DNA from: Clostridia bacterium
Lineage (GTDB): Bacteria > Bacillota_A > Clostridia > Oscillospirales > CAG-272
Length of the DNA: 64,000 bases
NCBI GenBank assembly: GCA_017632155.1
Contig: JAGBRZ010000051.1
Location: forward strand, 22,123-86,122
Direction of reading: 5' to 3'
In this document: positions 7,510 through 16,021 of the stretch, piece after piece
Layout: each line of letters starts with the position of its first letter
Position numbering within the stretch: position 1 is the first letter of the stretch
Translations under genes and position numbers: made by a program
The notes under the pieces: generated by a model
Seen by the model: only the letters and a program-made list of their open reading frames with translations
Told to the model about the DNA's origin: nothing
Database searches by the model: none

Positions 7510-9289
7510 ATTTATATGCTATTTTCATTGCATCCTCGATCAGCTCTGCCCAGATCTTCATGCCGTCGGCGTTAGGGTGGAGCTTGCCGTCGCAGGTATA
7601 TTTTGCGTAACTCGTGCGGCTCATTCGGCTTTCGGTGAGGCGGACGACGTGCGCGCCGTAATGCGCGGCGCATTGCTCGATGATCTCGTTGTATTTGATG
7701 AGCAATTCGCTCTTCTCTTCCGTGCGCCACGCCATATTAAATAGGAAGACTTTTGCGTTCGGATAGCGTTTTGTGATCTTCCGGAGCATCACGGCGTAGC
7801 CCTCGGCAAAGGTTGAGGGAACGAAGCCTTCGGCTTCCGTGCGAGTGAATAGGTCATCCGTAACCTCGCCCGCGGGGCGTTCCTTTGTGAAATCGTTGTT
7901 GCCCATAAAGGAAACGATCAGGTCGGGCTCGGTGCCGTCGGGACGATGGAGCTCGGTCGGGCGTGTCCTCCATCCCGCGGCAGCGGGATTGTCATCAAGA
8001 ATTTTCGAGCCGCTCCAGGAATTGTTGACACAGAGGGTCATTTCGTACTTATCGATCAGCCTGCCCCAGAAGGTTTCACCGACCGTCAGATCGCGGCACT
8101 TGACGTTTTCGGATTCGGGCGTGCCGTAATATTGCTTATTTTCGCCGATGGTGGGGTTGTGCTCGGTGTTGTTTGAATACCCGTCATAAGTGCACATACT
8201 CGCGCCGAAGACGGAGAGTTTCTTTCCTTTTAATATATTATACAGCATATCGTTGATTTGCATATACAACTTCGGCGCATCAAGATCTTCTCTTGCACCG
8301 GGGACACGTTTTTCGGTTATGACGAGAGCGTTTTCACGCTTCAGCGCGTAGAGGATCTGATAGGTGAGTGCCGCGGTGGGTTTGCAGTCGGCTTTCGGGA
8401 AAAGCGGAGCGACCTCGCGGCAGAGCTCGGAGAAGTTTTTTTCTGCAGTCGAAAGTACCTCGCGCACCTTCGCGTAAGCCTTGGCGATCAGGGCGGCATC
8501 TATCGGTGCGATGCTTGCGGGGCGTTTTTTGTATTTTGTCGCCTCAAAACGATCGGCAAACACTCTTCCAGACGAGCCTGCGGGGAGAAGTATCGGCTCG
8601 CCCACGTCCTCGGGAAACGCGAGAGGTGTCGAGGCAAGATATGCGCCGTGCTCGGCGAAGGCAAGGAACATCGGCATATTTATTCTTGAAAACGCGATCG
8701 AATCGGGTTCGGAGAGATTCAGAAGCAGACCGACGATCTCGCTTGGCATCTCACAGAACGCCGCCTCCATAGCCGCGACAGAATCCATACCGCTGACCAA
8801 ATTTCGCAAAATGAGCTGGCACATGGTATCGCTCATATGAACCGCGCTTCCGTCAGCGAGTGTGGGATAGCGTTTGGTTTCAACGCCGAAGGTGCGTGAG
8901 AGGTAGGTGTACCCCTCTTCGGCAAGGCGCAGGGTGAGGTCGGAGAATTCGGAGAGTCTTTCGGCAAAGCAACCGAGCGAGCCGTTTGCGACGTAGGCAA
9001 TTCGAGCCTCGCCATCACGCAAGCCGATAAAGGGGTGCGCCCATTCGTCGCCGCCGCCCGATCTCGACCGCGAATGCGCGATTCCGATATTGCCCGGGCA
9101 TTCTATCGCGTGAGTGGTGCCGACAAGGCGAGTGACATCGCCCGTCAGCTTTTCGCTGAATATTTTGCCCTCGCACATAGTGGCGAGTCCGCTGTAATAA
9201 CCGCCCGCAAATCCTTCCTCGCGGCGGAGCATTTCCATAATTATCGGTGCGGCTCTGCGCGAGCCGACGTAACCTGCAATATTACACAT
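7508..9289 (-). CDS. Class II glutamine amidotransferase domain fused to SGNH/GDSL hydrolase
   Basis: A 593-residue two-domain protein. Residues 1 to about 230 match an Ntn glutaminase domain: Cys2 would become the N-terminal nucleophile (MCNIAGYVG, compare MCGIVGYIG in GlmS), with arginines in AHSRSRSGG and the oxyanion pair Asn102-Gly103 in VANGSLG. Residues 355-593 match an SGNH esterase: GASMCTYDGYSNN (block I, with Ala in the place of Asp of GDS), NNSWSG, GNND (block III) and DGKLHPN (catalytic Asp and His). The usual SIS or synthase partner of the glutaminase is absent. It starts 3 nt after the MFS transporter stop, so the two are co-translated. Substrate unknown. Confidence 0.85.
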   Translation of the reverse strand: MCNIAGYVGSRRAAPIIMEMLRREEGFAGGYYSGLATMCEGKIFSEKLTGDVTRLVGTTHAIECPGNIGIAHSRSRSGGGDEWAHPFIGLRDGEARIAYVANGSLGCFAERLSEFSDLTLRLAEEGYTYLSRTFGVETKRYPTLADGSAVHMSDTMCQLILRNLVSGMDSVAAMEAAFCEMPSEIVGLLLNLSEPDSIAFSRINMPMFLAFAEHGAYLASTPLAFPEDVGEPILLPAGSSGRVFADRFEATKYKKRPASIAPIDAALIAKAYAKVREVLSTAEKNFSELCREVAPLFPKADCKPTAALTYQILYALKRENALVITEKRVPGAREDLDAPKLYMQINDMLYNILKGKKLSVFGASMCTYDGYSNNTEHNPTIGENKQYYGTPESENVKCRDLTVGETFWGRLIDKYEMTLCVNNSWSGSKILDDNPAAAGWRTRPTELHRPDGTEPDLIVSFMGNNDFTKERPAGEVTDDLFTRTEAEGFVPSTFAEGYAVMLRKITKRYPNAKVFLFNMAWRTEEKSELLIKYNEIIEQCAAHYGAHVVRLTESRMSRTSYAKYTCDGKLHPNADGMKIWAELIEDAMKIAYK

Positions 9290-9291
9290 TT

Positions 9292-10491
9292 TTATACCGC
9301 TTTTTTGAAAATTTTTCTATAAGGCAGCGCAACTATAACACCGAGGGTGACAAGTCCGATCCAAACGAGGATGAGGTTGCCCCATCCGATTGCCTCGATT
9401 GCGCCCGAAAAGGTTATATTGGCAAGTGCGGCGGCGGAATAGCTGAGAAAATCGAGAAATCCCGTTGCCGAGGATACAAGTCCCGTGTCGCGCAGGCTGG
9501 GGCAATAGCGGCTCCAGAGCATCGTTGCCGCCGCGTTCGAGGACATAATGGCAAGCACGATGAAGATTATGTTGAGCACGGGAAGCTTGACGAAATACGT
9601 GAGCGTAAAGAAGATGACCGACGAGGTAAAGACGATGAGGATCGTCTTATCCATATCGTGGCCGAGGCGCTCATAGAGGAAGATGGCGATAAAGGAGGTC
9701 ATCGAAATGGCAAGAGTTGCGCCCGTGAAGATGCTTGCCGCCTCGGTTGCACTAAAGCCGAGGTACTGCGCGATATAGGTAGGCAGCCAGAAGACAACCG
9801 AGGTACGGACGACACCCGTGAGAATCGAGATGAGCGAGAATTTGACTATCTGACGCTCAAAAAGAACCTTCAGATTGCCCGCGCCCTTCTCTTTCGGCTT
9901 ATACTGACCGTATTTTACGAGTCCCTTTTTCTCAAAGATCGTGAAGCAAGTGAAAACGCTTGCCGCCATCGCTACAAGCACGCCCGTGCTGACGAAGAAC
10001 ACGCTCTGCCACGTGAGGAACACCGCAAGGATACCCGCCGCGGGAGATCCGAGAAGCGAGGAAAAGGTATATCCGAGCGAGCAACGGGTGGTGTAGATCG
10101 GCTCGGTGTTTTCCGAAACCACCTTCGTCATCGGGCCGTAGATCATCGAAAGGAAGAAGCCGGTCAAACCGTAGACGATCATTGCCGCATTCGGCTTTTC
10201 GATGATGACGGGCAGGAGCAGATTCGTCACGCCCGCAAAGAAAAGCCCCATTGTGAGCATATACTTCGCCTTGATCTTGTCGCCTATCGCGCCGTTGATG
10301 AGCTGACCGAAGGCGTAAAAAAGGAGATAGAGCGCCGAAACGCTTCCTATATACTCCTCGGTAAAGCCGTCCGCAACCATCTGCGGCGTGACGGCAGAAA
10401 GGATATTTCTTGCTATGTAAACGGCAAAATACGCCACCGAGCAAAGCGAACCGAGATAAATTGCATTTTTCGCGTTTTGTGAGATCTTCAT
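9292..10491 (-). CDS. MFS transporter (organophosphate:phosphate antiporter-like)
   Basis: A 399-residue polytopic membrane protein with about 12 predicted transmembrane segments. The N-terminal pattern (AVYIARNILSAVTPQMV...GQLINGAIGDKIKAKYML) resembles the GlpT/UhpT branch of the major facilitator superfamily. The start is placed at the ATG at 10491, because GAAAGG lies 7 nt before it; the ATG 15 nt further upstream has no ribosome site. It has its own promoter and is followed without gap by the amidotransferase-SGNH fusion. This suggests the transporter supplies or exports that enzyme's substrate. The substrate cannot be read from sequence. Confidence 0.85.
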   Translation of the reverse strand: MKISQNAKNAIYLGSLCSVAYFAVYIARNILSAVTPQMVADGFTEEYIGSVSALYLLFYAFGQLINGAIGDKIKAKYMLTMGLFFAGVTNLLLPVIIEKPNAAMIVYGLTGFFLSMIYGPMTKVVSENTEPIYTTRCSLGYTFSSLLGSPAAGILAVFLTWQSVFFVSTGVLVAMAASVFTCFTIFEKKGLVKYGQYKPKEKGAGNLKVLFERQIVKFSLISILTGVVRTSVVFWLPTYIAQYLGFSATEAASIFTGATLAISMTSFIAIFLYERLGHDMDKTILIVFTSSVIFFTLTYFVKLPVLNIIFIVLAIMSSNAAATMLWSRYCPSLRDTGLVSSATGFLDFLSYSAAALANITFSGAIEAIGWGNLILVWIGLVTLGVIVALPYRKIFKKAV

Positions 10492-10520
10492 ACAGTTGCC
10501 TTTCAAAGTGATATAGGATA

Positions 10521-10549
10521 ATTATAACACACTTTTCTCGATTTTTCAA
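10521..10549 (-). promoter_or_regulatory. Sigma-A promoter of the MFS/amidotransferase operon
   Basis: Minus-strand -35 TTGAAA (10544-10549) and -10 TATAAT (10521-10526) with 17-bp spacing; short leader to the start at 10491. Confidence 0.7.
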
Positions 10550-10587
10550 CTGAAAAGCGTTATTTGCAACAAAATAAATTTTTCCTA

Positions 10588-10616
10588 TTGTTTTTTCTTT
10601 TCACTTATGTTATAAT
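10588..10616 (+). promoter_or_regulatory. Sigma-A promoter of the RpiB-type gene
   Basis: -35 TTGTTT (10588-10593) and -10 TATAAT (10611-10616), 17-bp spacing. Transcription would start near 10622, just at the base of the leader hairpin. Confidence 0.65.
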
Positions 10617-10621
10617 ATACC

Positions 10622-10661
10622 TGCGCGGGGACATTAGATCTTTATCATCTCCGACCGCGCA
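10622..10661 (+). other. Leader hairpin upstream of the RpiB-type gene
   Basis: TGCGCGG (10622-10628) pairs with CCGCGCA (10655-10661), enclosing a smaller AGAT/ATCT pairing. It occupies nearly the whole predicted 5' end of the mRNA, so it may protect the transcript or be regulatory. It does not match any riboswitch I recognise. Confidence 0.5.
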
Positions 10662-10685
10662 AATTATTTATCAGGAGAAAGAAAA

Positions 10686-11120
10686 ATGAAGATAGCTTTT
10701 GGCTGCGACCCCAACGCCGCGGCACTCAAACTTGAACTTATCGAATTCGTACGCAACCTCGGTCACGAAGTATGTGACTTTGGAAGCGACGACACAATTT
10801 ACGCTAACGTAGCCTTCGAGGTTGCGGAAGCAGTCGCCGCTAAGAAATACGACCGCGGCATACTTATCTGCGGAACCGGCATCGGCGTTTCGATCGCCGC
10901 AAACAAGGTTAAGGGAGCTTACGCAGCCTGCGTTCACGACGTTTATCAGGCACAGCGTGCAGAGCTTTCGAACCACGCAAACATCATCACCCTCGGCTCA
11001 CAGGTCGTCGGAAACGAGCTTGCAAAATGCATCGTAAAAGAATACCTTTCGGTCACATACGATGAAAACAGCCGCTCCGCTCCCAAGCTTGCGAGAATTT
11101 ACGAATACGAAGGCAAATAA
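10686..11120 (+). CDS. rpiB: RpiB/LacA/LacB-family sugar-phosphate isomerase
   Basis: A 144-residue cytoplasmic aldose-ketose isomerase, the usual length for ribose-5-phosphate isomerase B. Visible family features are the N-terminal GCDPNAAALK loop, the catalytic Cys62 in CGTGIGVSIAANK, and HDVYQAQRAELSNHANIITLG, which holds the phosphate- and ring-opening residues. RpiB cannot be separated with certainty from galactose-6-phosphate isomerase or allose-6-phosphate isomerase by eye; the single-subunit context without a lac cluster favours RpiB. Monocistronic, with its own promoter and a terminator hairpin that includes the stop codon. Confidence 0.85.
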   Translation: MKIAFGCDPNAAALKLELIEFVRNLGHEVCDFGSDDTIYANVAFEVAEAVAAKKYDRGILICGTGIGVSIAANKVKGAYAACVHDVYQAQRAELSNHANIITLGSQVVGNELAKCIVKEYLSVTYDENSRSAPKLARIYEYEGK

Positions 11121-11157
11121 AGAATTCACTCACCCATTTGGGTGAGTGAATTCTTTA
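11118..11157. terminator. Perfect 19-bp bidirectional terminator containing both stop codons
   Basis: Positions 11118-11136 and 11139-11157 are perfectly complementary with a 2-nt gap. The TAA of rpiB and the stop of the convergent inositol-phosphatase gene both lie in the ends of the stem. Confidence 0.85.
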
Positions 11158-11952
11158 TTTGCCAAGGATCTTTTGTACGATCCCGAAGAATTTGTCCCAA
11201 ACACGGGGATTTGCGGCAAGGACGGGAGAGGGTGCGGAAAAGTCGATATCCGTTCCCTCCGCATTTTTGATGATACCTCCCGCCTCGCGGACGAGAAGCG
11301 ATCCCGCGGCACAATCCCAGGGGGAAAGCAGAAGTTCGAAAAAGATATCGTTTCTGCCCGCGGCAAGATGCGCGATATCAAGAGCTGCCGCGCCGGGACG
11401 GCGGACGTCGCTGCACTCGCTGTAAACGGCATAAGCAAGGCGGAAGCTCTGCTCACCCATTTCCTTTTTCATATGGGGGCAAGTGCCGAAGGCGAGGATG
11501 GAATGTGGCATATCGCGGTCGGATACCCTCATCGGCTTTCCGTTCAGGAACGCGCCCCCGCCCTTGGTTGCCGAGAACATCTCGTCGGCATAAGGATCGT
11601 AGACCGCGGCGAATTTTATATCACCGTGCGAGAACATTGCAACCGAAATACAGGAATAACGGTAATCGTGGACAAAATTGGTAGTTCCGTCGATCGGGTC
11701 GATGACGAAGCAATAGTCGCGCATAAGATCCTCGGCGTTGTTTTCCTTTTCCTCGGCGAAGAAAAAGGCATCGGGAATGATCTTGCTGATCTCATTCATA
11801 AGAAAATTTTGCACGGCGACGTCATAAACGGTTACCATATTAGCCGCATCGCCGCCCTTTTCGCTGACCGCGCCCTCAATATCGCGCGCGCCCGTCATAA
11901 TTTTTCCCGCCTCGCGGATGAGGGGGAGGAGAAGATTTTCAAGATTTTTCAT
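11155..11952 (-). CDS. Inositol monophosphatase family protein
   Basis: A 265-residue Mg2+-dependent phosphomonoesterase of the IMPase/FBPase/CysQ superfamily. Motifs in order: AEEKEN (Glu of the metal site, about residue 67), DPIDGTTNF (residues 85-93, metal ligands Asp85 and Asp88) and WDCAAGSLL (WDxAAG, about residue 205). The substrate may be inositol phosphate, another sugar phosphate or PAP; the sequence does not decide. It starts 10 nt after the stop of the YitT-family membrane protein and so is likely co-transcribed with it. Ribosome site GAGGATA. Confidence 0.9.
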   Translation of the reverse strand: MKNLENLLLPLIREAGKIMTGARDIEGAVSEKGGDAANMVTVYDVAVQNFLMNEISKIIPDAFFFAEEKENNAEDLMRDYCFVIDPIDGTTNFVHDYRYSCISVAMFSHGDIKFAAVYDPYADEMFSATKGGGAFLNGKPMRVSDRDMPHSILAFGTCPHMKKEMGEQSFRLAYAVYSECSDVRRPGAAALDIAHLAAGRNDIFFELLLSPWDCAAGSLLVREAGGIIKNAEGTDIDFSAPSPVLAANPRVWDKFFGIVQKILGK

Positions 11953-11962
11953 TTTTATATCC

Positions 11963-12814
11963 TCATTTATTTTTTACTTTGGGTTGATATCTAAGCTCGT
12001 TGACCGAATAAACGGTGACGAATGCCTTCGGGTCTGTCTTTTTGACAAACTCCATCAGCTTGCGGTATTCGTTTTTATCAACTATCGTGACGATCTCGGT
12101 GCGGGCGGTGCCGTCGTAAGCGCCGAAGCTTTCATAGAGGGTCGCGCCGCTGTGGAGCTCGTGGAGCAGATAATCGATGATCGTTTGCGTGTGCTCTTGT
12201 GAGAGGATGCAAACACGGCGCTTGATGTTGAGCCCGAAGATGAATCTATCAACGATCTGACCGCTGAAATATGTGCCGAGAACGCTGAGCACGACCGTTT
12301 TTGTGTCATAACAGATCGCAGAGGAGAACGCAACCACGAGTCCCGAAACCGAAATTGCCGTTCCAAGCTCCATTTTGAGGTGCTTATTCATAATCTTTGC
12401 GACGATATCGAGTCCGCCCGAGGAGGCGTTGACCGAAAAGAGTATCGCCATAGCCATACCGACGACGAGAAGATAGCAGATCATATCGAGCAGGGGATCC
12501 TCTGTCAGCGATTTGAAATTGGGAAAAAGGATCTCGAGCACACCGAGCGATGCGGGCACGAGGATTGTGGTATAAACCGTTTTTGCGCCGAATTCGGGGC
12601 CCACAAGCAAAAAGCCCATAGTAAGAAAGATAATATTCAGCGAAAGCGAGATCACCGAGATAGGCAGGGGAATGAAATTCGATAGCACCATTGCAAGCGC
12701 CGATCCGCTTCCGATCGCCAAATGGCTCGGAAGCATAAAAAAGTAAATCGCCGCCGCGGCAACCACCACGCCGAAGGTTATGATTATGTATTCTTTGATA
12801 GCTTTTTTGACCAT
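11963..12814 (-). CDS. YitT family membrane protein
   Basis: A 283-residue protein with five or six transmembrane segments in the first 165 residues (typical of YitT/DUF161, e.g. VNASSGGLDIVAKIMNKH, the conserved glycine-rich loop). It is followed by a soluble C-terminal DUF2179 domain (RRVCILSQEHTQTIIDYLLHELHSGATLYESFGAYDG). The family is widespread in Bacillota; its transport substrate is not established. It is first in a two-gene operon with the inositol-monophosphatase-like enzyme. A TATAAT -10 lies at 12846-12851, but its -35 is poor. Confidence 0.88.
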   Translation of the reverse strand: MVKKAIKEYIIITFGVVVAAAAIYFFMLPSHLAIGSGSALAMVLSNFIPLPISVISLSLNIIFLTMGFLLVGPEFGAKTVYTTILVPASLGVLEILFPNFKSLTEDPLLDMICYLLVVGMAMAILFSVNASSGGLDIVAKIMNKHLKMELGTAISVSGLVVAFSSAICYDTKTVVLSVLGTYFSGQIVDRFIFGLNIKRRVCILSQEHTQTIIDYLLHELHSGATLYESFGAYDGTARTEIVTIVDKNEYRKLMEFVKKTDPKAFVTVYSVNELRYQPKVKNK

Positions 12815-12888
12815 AGTTTTATACCTTTTATTACTAATTACATATATTATATCACATTTTCAAAAAAAGTCCATACCTTTGAGAAAAA

Positions 12889-12916
12889 AACAGAGAGCCG
12901 CAAGCGACTCTCTGAA
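12889..12916 (-). terminator. Terminator of the aminotransferase operon
   Basis: CAGAGAG pairs with CTCTCTG (12891-12914, with a GCAAGC apex), followed on the minus strand by a run of seven or so T residues. Confidence 0.8.
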
Positions 12917-12921
12917 AAAAT

Positions 12922-14169
12922 TTAATGTCTTTTTCTCACAACCTCAAATGCTTCCTCTGCGATATCGACGGTTTCGGCGATGTCGGCATCGGTGAGGGCG
13001 GCATTGATGAAGTGGTTGTGGTGGTTTGTGAAGAATACGCCACGCTTGACGCACTCGGCGATCCACTCCTGATGAAGCATCAGAGTGGGATCATCGGCTA
13101 TGCGGAGGTAGAAGAGCGAGGGCGCGCCCGTGACGCGGAGGTCAAAACCGTTTCGCTCGGCGGCACAGATGAGTCCCGATTTAAGCTTTTCGCCCTTTTC
13201 GATGAGGGTGCGCGGCATATCAAGCCGCTTCATTTTGTTTATACAAGCAATTCCCGCGGCGAAGGGCACGGCGGAGAGCCAATAGCTGCCCGTGTACGAC
13301 ATTCCCGAAACGGTATTTTTGAGGAAATTCTTGCCGCAGAGCGCGGAAACGTTATATCCGTTGGCAAGTGCCTTGCAGAAGCAGATAAGGTCTGCCTCGA
13401 ATCCGAAATAGTGGTCCGAGCCCGCGATGTCGAGTCGGAAGCCCGCGCGGACATCGTCAACAACGAGAACGGTGCCGTTTTCTGTGCAAAGGCGGCGAAC
13501 CTCCTTCCAGAATCCGTCGGCGGGGAGGACGTTATCCATAAAATTGCCGTGCATATAGGGCTGTGAAATGACAGCCGCGATCTCGCCCTTGTATTTCTTG
13601 AATACGGCTTCGAGCTCGTCGAGGTCGTTCCAATTTACGTAAATATTGTGCATAACGTCCTCGGGGAGGACACCTGCATAATCGATCTTCTGCGTCCAGG
13701 GCGCAACGCCGTGGTAGTATCCCTTGAAGAAAACGATCTTCTTTCTGTGCGTGTAAGCACGTGCAGTCATGACCGCGAGGGTGGTGACGTCGTTTCCGTT
13801 TTTAGCAAAGAATGCCCAATCAGCACTTGCAACGGTATCAACGAGGAGCTCGGCAAACTCCACCATCTTGGTCGAGGGCAGAGTTGTGCAGTCGCCGATA
13901 GCTCTCTGCGCTGCCGCCGCGGCATCAACGTCGGGATCGTTATAACCGAGAACGTTCGGGCCGTAGGCACACATATAGTCGATAAACTTGTTGCCGTCAA
14001 GGTCCCAGACGTAGGTACCCTGCGCCTTCGAAGAGAAGAAGGGGAACGCCTCAACGGGGGTATAGCATCCCTCAGCGGGGCCGAGATGGCCGTAAATGCC
14101 CGAGGGGATAACCTTCATTGCGCGGGCAAACGCCTCGCGGCTTTTATCATAATTATTGATCTTTCTCAT
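12922..14169 (-). CDS. Class III PLP-dependent aminotransferase (glutamate-1-semialdehyde aminomutase-like)
   Basis: A 415-residue fold-type I PLP enzyme. It has the class III substrate-entry region (GTYVWDLDGNKFIDYMCAYGPNVLGYNDP), the cofactor Asp in VLVVDDVRAGFR, and the Schiff-base Lys at about residue 266 in CFCKALANGYNVSAL. The closest pattern I recognise is the GSA aminomutase/HemL-like branch. No tetrapyrrole genes are nearby, so it more likely acts on another amino sugar or keto acid. The active-site loop is FFAKNGNDVTT, as in HemL-type enzymes. It lies 8 nt downstream of the SCP2-like gene, in the same operon. Confidence 0.85.
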   Translation of the reverse strand: MRKINNYDKSREAFARAMKVIPSGIYGHLGPAEGCYTPVEAFPFFSSKAQGTYVWDLDGNKFIDYMCAYGPNVLGYNDPDVDAAAAAQRAIGDCTTLPSTKMVEFAELLVDTVASADWAFFAKNGNDVTTLAVMTARAYTHRKKIVFFKGYYHGVAPWTQKIDYAGVLPEDVMHNIYVNWNDLDELEAVFKKYKGEIAAVISQPYMHGNFMDNVLPADGFWKEVRRLCTENGTVLVVDDVRAGFRLDIAGSDHYFGFEADLICFCKALANGYNVSALCGKNFLKNTVSGMSYTGSYWLSAVPFAAGIACINKMKRLDMPRTLIEKGEKLKSGLICAAERNGFDLRVTGAPSLFYLRIADDPTLMLHQEWIAECVKRGVFFTNHHNHFINAALTDADIAETVDIAEEAFEVVRKRH

Positions 14170-14177
14170 ATTTCACC

Positions 14178-14933
14178 TCACGCAAGATAGAGTGCAACGC
14201 GGTCGAGAATTCTGTTGACGTTGTCGACCTGCGAGATCATACCGCCGATGCGGACCTTGCCCTCGCCGACTGCGGCAACGGCATTGACCTTGCCGTCGAA
14301 GAGATCGCGCGCGAGCTTGATGTCCTCAAATCGCATAAAGGACGAAAAGCTCTTGGGAGCTTCGGGCAAAACGCGCAGGATGTGATCCTTCGCCTCGATG
14401 CCAAGGATGTGCTCGTCGCCGATGGCAAGCTTGATCGTGCCGTCAACGATATATGATGCGCTCGCTTTGCCGATCTTATCAACGTTTCCGATCTGCGCGA
14501 TGGCATTTGCGATCAAATGGAACATCAAAAGCGTGCTTTTTTCAAAGAAAACGGGATCCTCGAGTGCCTTTTCGTCGGCGCGGAGGTAGGAGGACAGAAT
14601 ATCGGTCAGGGGCATAAATTTTTTGAGCAGGAAACCGATCTTTGCAAAGCCCTTTGAGGGGATGGGAGTTACCGTTCCGTCGATCATTCCGTTGAATTTT
14701 TCGGGGGAGGAAAAGGGCAAAATAATATTGCAGGAATCGCATTCCTCGGCAAACCAAGCCTTGCCGTTCGCGAAGCAAAGCGCGCCCGAGGGTCCGCCCT
14801 TGACACGGAAGCCGAGGGAAACTTTTTCATTCTTTATGAGTTCTTTTGCGCGCGCGTCAATCTCGCAAAGGTAGGGTATGCTGCCAAGGATGGCATGGAG
14901 ATTGATATACGCGAGTGTTTTAGCGTCTGTCAT
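14178..14933 (-). CDS. SCP2-like (sterol-carrier-fold) protein of unknown function
   Basis: A 251-residue soluble protein I cannot assign firmly. Two segments, GALCFANGKAWFAEECDSCNIILPFSSPEKFNGMIDG and FEDIKLARDLFDGKVNAVAAVGEGKVRIGG, look like the lipid-binding SCP2 fold (conserved G.VRIGG strand and preceding helix). There is no signal peptide or transmembrane segment. Its tight coupling with the class III aminotransferase (8-nt gap, shared promoter) suggests a joint pathway, perhaps presenting a hydrophobic substrate. This is inferred. Ribosome site GGCGGTGA. Confidence 0.75.
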   Translation of the reverse strand: MTDAKTLAYINLHAILGSIPYLCEIDARAKELIKNEKVSLGFRVKGGPSGALCFANGKAWFAEECDSCNIILPFSSPEKFNGMIDGTVTPIPSKGFAKIGFLLKKFMPLTDILSSYLRADEKALEDPVFFEKSTLLMFHLIANAIAQIGNVDKIGKASASYIVDGTIKLAIGDEHILGIEAKDHILRVLPEAPKSFSSFMRFEDIKLARDLFDGKVNAVAAVGEGKVRIGGMISQVDNVNRILDRVALYLA

Positions 14934-14963
14934 TTTATCACCGCCTGATATTTATTGTATACA

Positions 14964-14992
14964 ATTATATCATATTATCCCATTCATTGCAA
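14964..14992 (-). promoter_or_regulatory. Sigma-A promoter of the SCP2-like/aminotransferase operon
   Basis: Minus-strand TTGCAA (14987-14992) and TATAAT (14964-14969), 17-bp spacing. Confidence 0.72.
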
Positions 14993-15043
14993 CAAAAAAT
15001 GAAAAAACCATATCTCAATTATTATTGAATTATCAAATGCTTA

Positions 15044-15072
15044 TTGCAAAAAAGCCGCCTTCGTGGTATAAT
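15044..15072 (+). promoter_or_regulatory. Sigma-A promoter of the PAP2/DUF5058/M20 operon
   Basis: TTGCAA (15044-15049) and TATAAT (15067-15072), 17-bp spacing. Divergent from the promoter at 14964-14992. Confidence 0.72.
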
Positions 15073-15094
15073 AAGTAAAATCGGAGGTGAAAAT

Positions 15095-16021
15095 ATGTCT
15101 TTTCTTTATTTTCTCGAAGAGATCAGAAATCCCGTGCTTGACTTTCTGTTTTCGATCGTCACGCTTTTTGGCGAGGAAACGGTATTTATGGCGGTGGGAA
15201 TGGTCGTTTTTTGGTGCGTAAACAAGCAAAAGGGCTACTATCTGCTCTCGGTCGGCTTTGTCGGCACCGTTATCAATCAGTTTTTGAAGATTCTGTTTCG
15301 CATTCCCCGCCCGTGGGTAAAGGACCCGAATTTCACCATCGTTGAATCGGCGCGCGAGGCGGCAAGCGGCTATTCCTTCCCCAGCGGTCACACGCAGACC
15401 TCGGTGGGGCTTTTCGGCGGACTAGCGCTGAAATTCAAAAGCCGCGCCATCCGCATTGCATCGATCGCTCTTTGCGTGCTTGTGCCCCTCTCGAGAATGT
15501 ATCTCGGAGTTCACACGCCCGCTGACGTCGGAGTTTCGATCGTGATCGCGCTCGTTCTTATATTCGTGCTCGCACCGATATTTGAAAAAGCGGAAAGATC
15601 GCCCAAAGTGATGTACGCTCTTCTCTTTTCGCTGACGGGAATAATGCTCACGTATCTTCTTTTCATCAGCTTTTGGCAATTTCCCGAGGAGGTCTTTCAC
15701 GTTGACAACGTACACAACTACATCTCAGCGGTCAAGAATGCATATACTCTGACCGGCTGTATGCTCGGATTCCTCGTTGTTTACACCGTTGATCTGAAAT
15801 GGCTGAAATTTGAAACAAAAGCCGTTTGGTGGGCACAGCTGATCAAGATCGCGGGCGGACTTGTGCTCGTTTTGGCAGTAAAAGAGCTTCTACGCGCGCC
15901 GCTCGAGGCAATTTTGCCCGAAAACACCTGGGCAAGAATGCTCCGCTACTTCTTAATGGTCGTCACAGCCGGAACTCTCTGGCCTATGACTTTCAAATAT
16001 CTTGGAGGTAAAAAGAAATGA
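15095..16021 (+). CDS. PAP2-family membrane phosphatase
   Basis: A 308-residue membrane protein with about seven transmembrane segments and the three PAP2 signature motifs: KILFRIPRPW (KxxxxxxRP), SGYSFPSGHTQTS (PSGH) and LSRMYLGVHTPADV (SRxxxxxHxxxD). It would dephosphorylate a lipid phosphate such as undecaprenyl or phosphatidyl phosphates at the membrane. The start is the ATG at 15095 (CGGAGGTG 6 nt upstream); the in-frame ATG at 15044 lies inside the promoter. Its stop overlaps the next gene's ATG by 4 nt, so the genes are translationally coupled. Confidence 0.9.
   Translation: MSFLYFLEEIRNPVLDFLFSIVTLFGEETVFMAVGMVVFWCVNKQKGYYLLSVGFVGTVINQFLKILFRIPRPWVKDPNFTIVESAREAASGYSFPSGHTQTSVGLFGGLALKFKSRAIRIASIALCVLVPLSRMYLGVHTPADVGVSIVIALVLIFVLAPIFEKAERSPKVMYALLFSLTGIMLTYLLFISFWQFPEEVFHVDNVHNYISAVKNAYTLTGCMLGFLVVYTVDLKWLKFETKAVWWAQLIKIAGGLVLVLAVKELLRAPLEAILPENTWARMLRYFLMVVTAGTLWPMTFKYLGGKKK

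Noticed and set aside
9247..10482. 411-residue plus-strand frame opposite the MFS gene
   Set aside because: Highly charged low-complexity translation typical of an antisense membrane-protein gene.
10622..10661. Riboswitch in the RpiB leader
   Set aside because: Only a simple 7-bp hairpin is visible; no known aptamer consensus and too short.
12922..14169. hemL (glutamate-1-semialdehyde aminomutase) as a firm call
   Set aside because: The family resemblance is good but no tetrapyrrole genes surround it and the partner is an SCP2-like protein, so the specific gene name was withheld.
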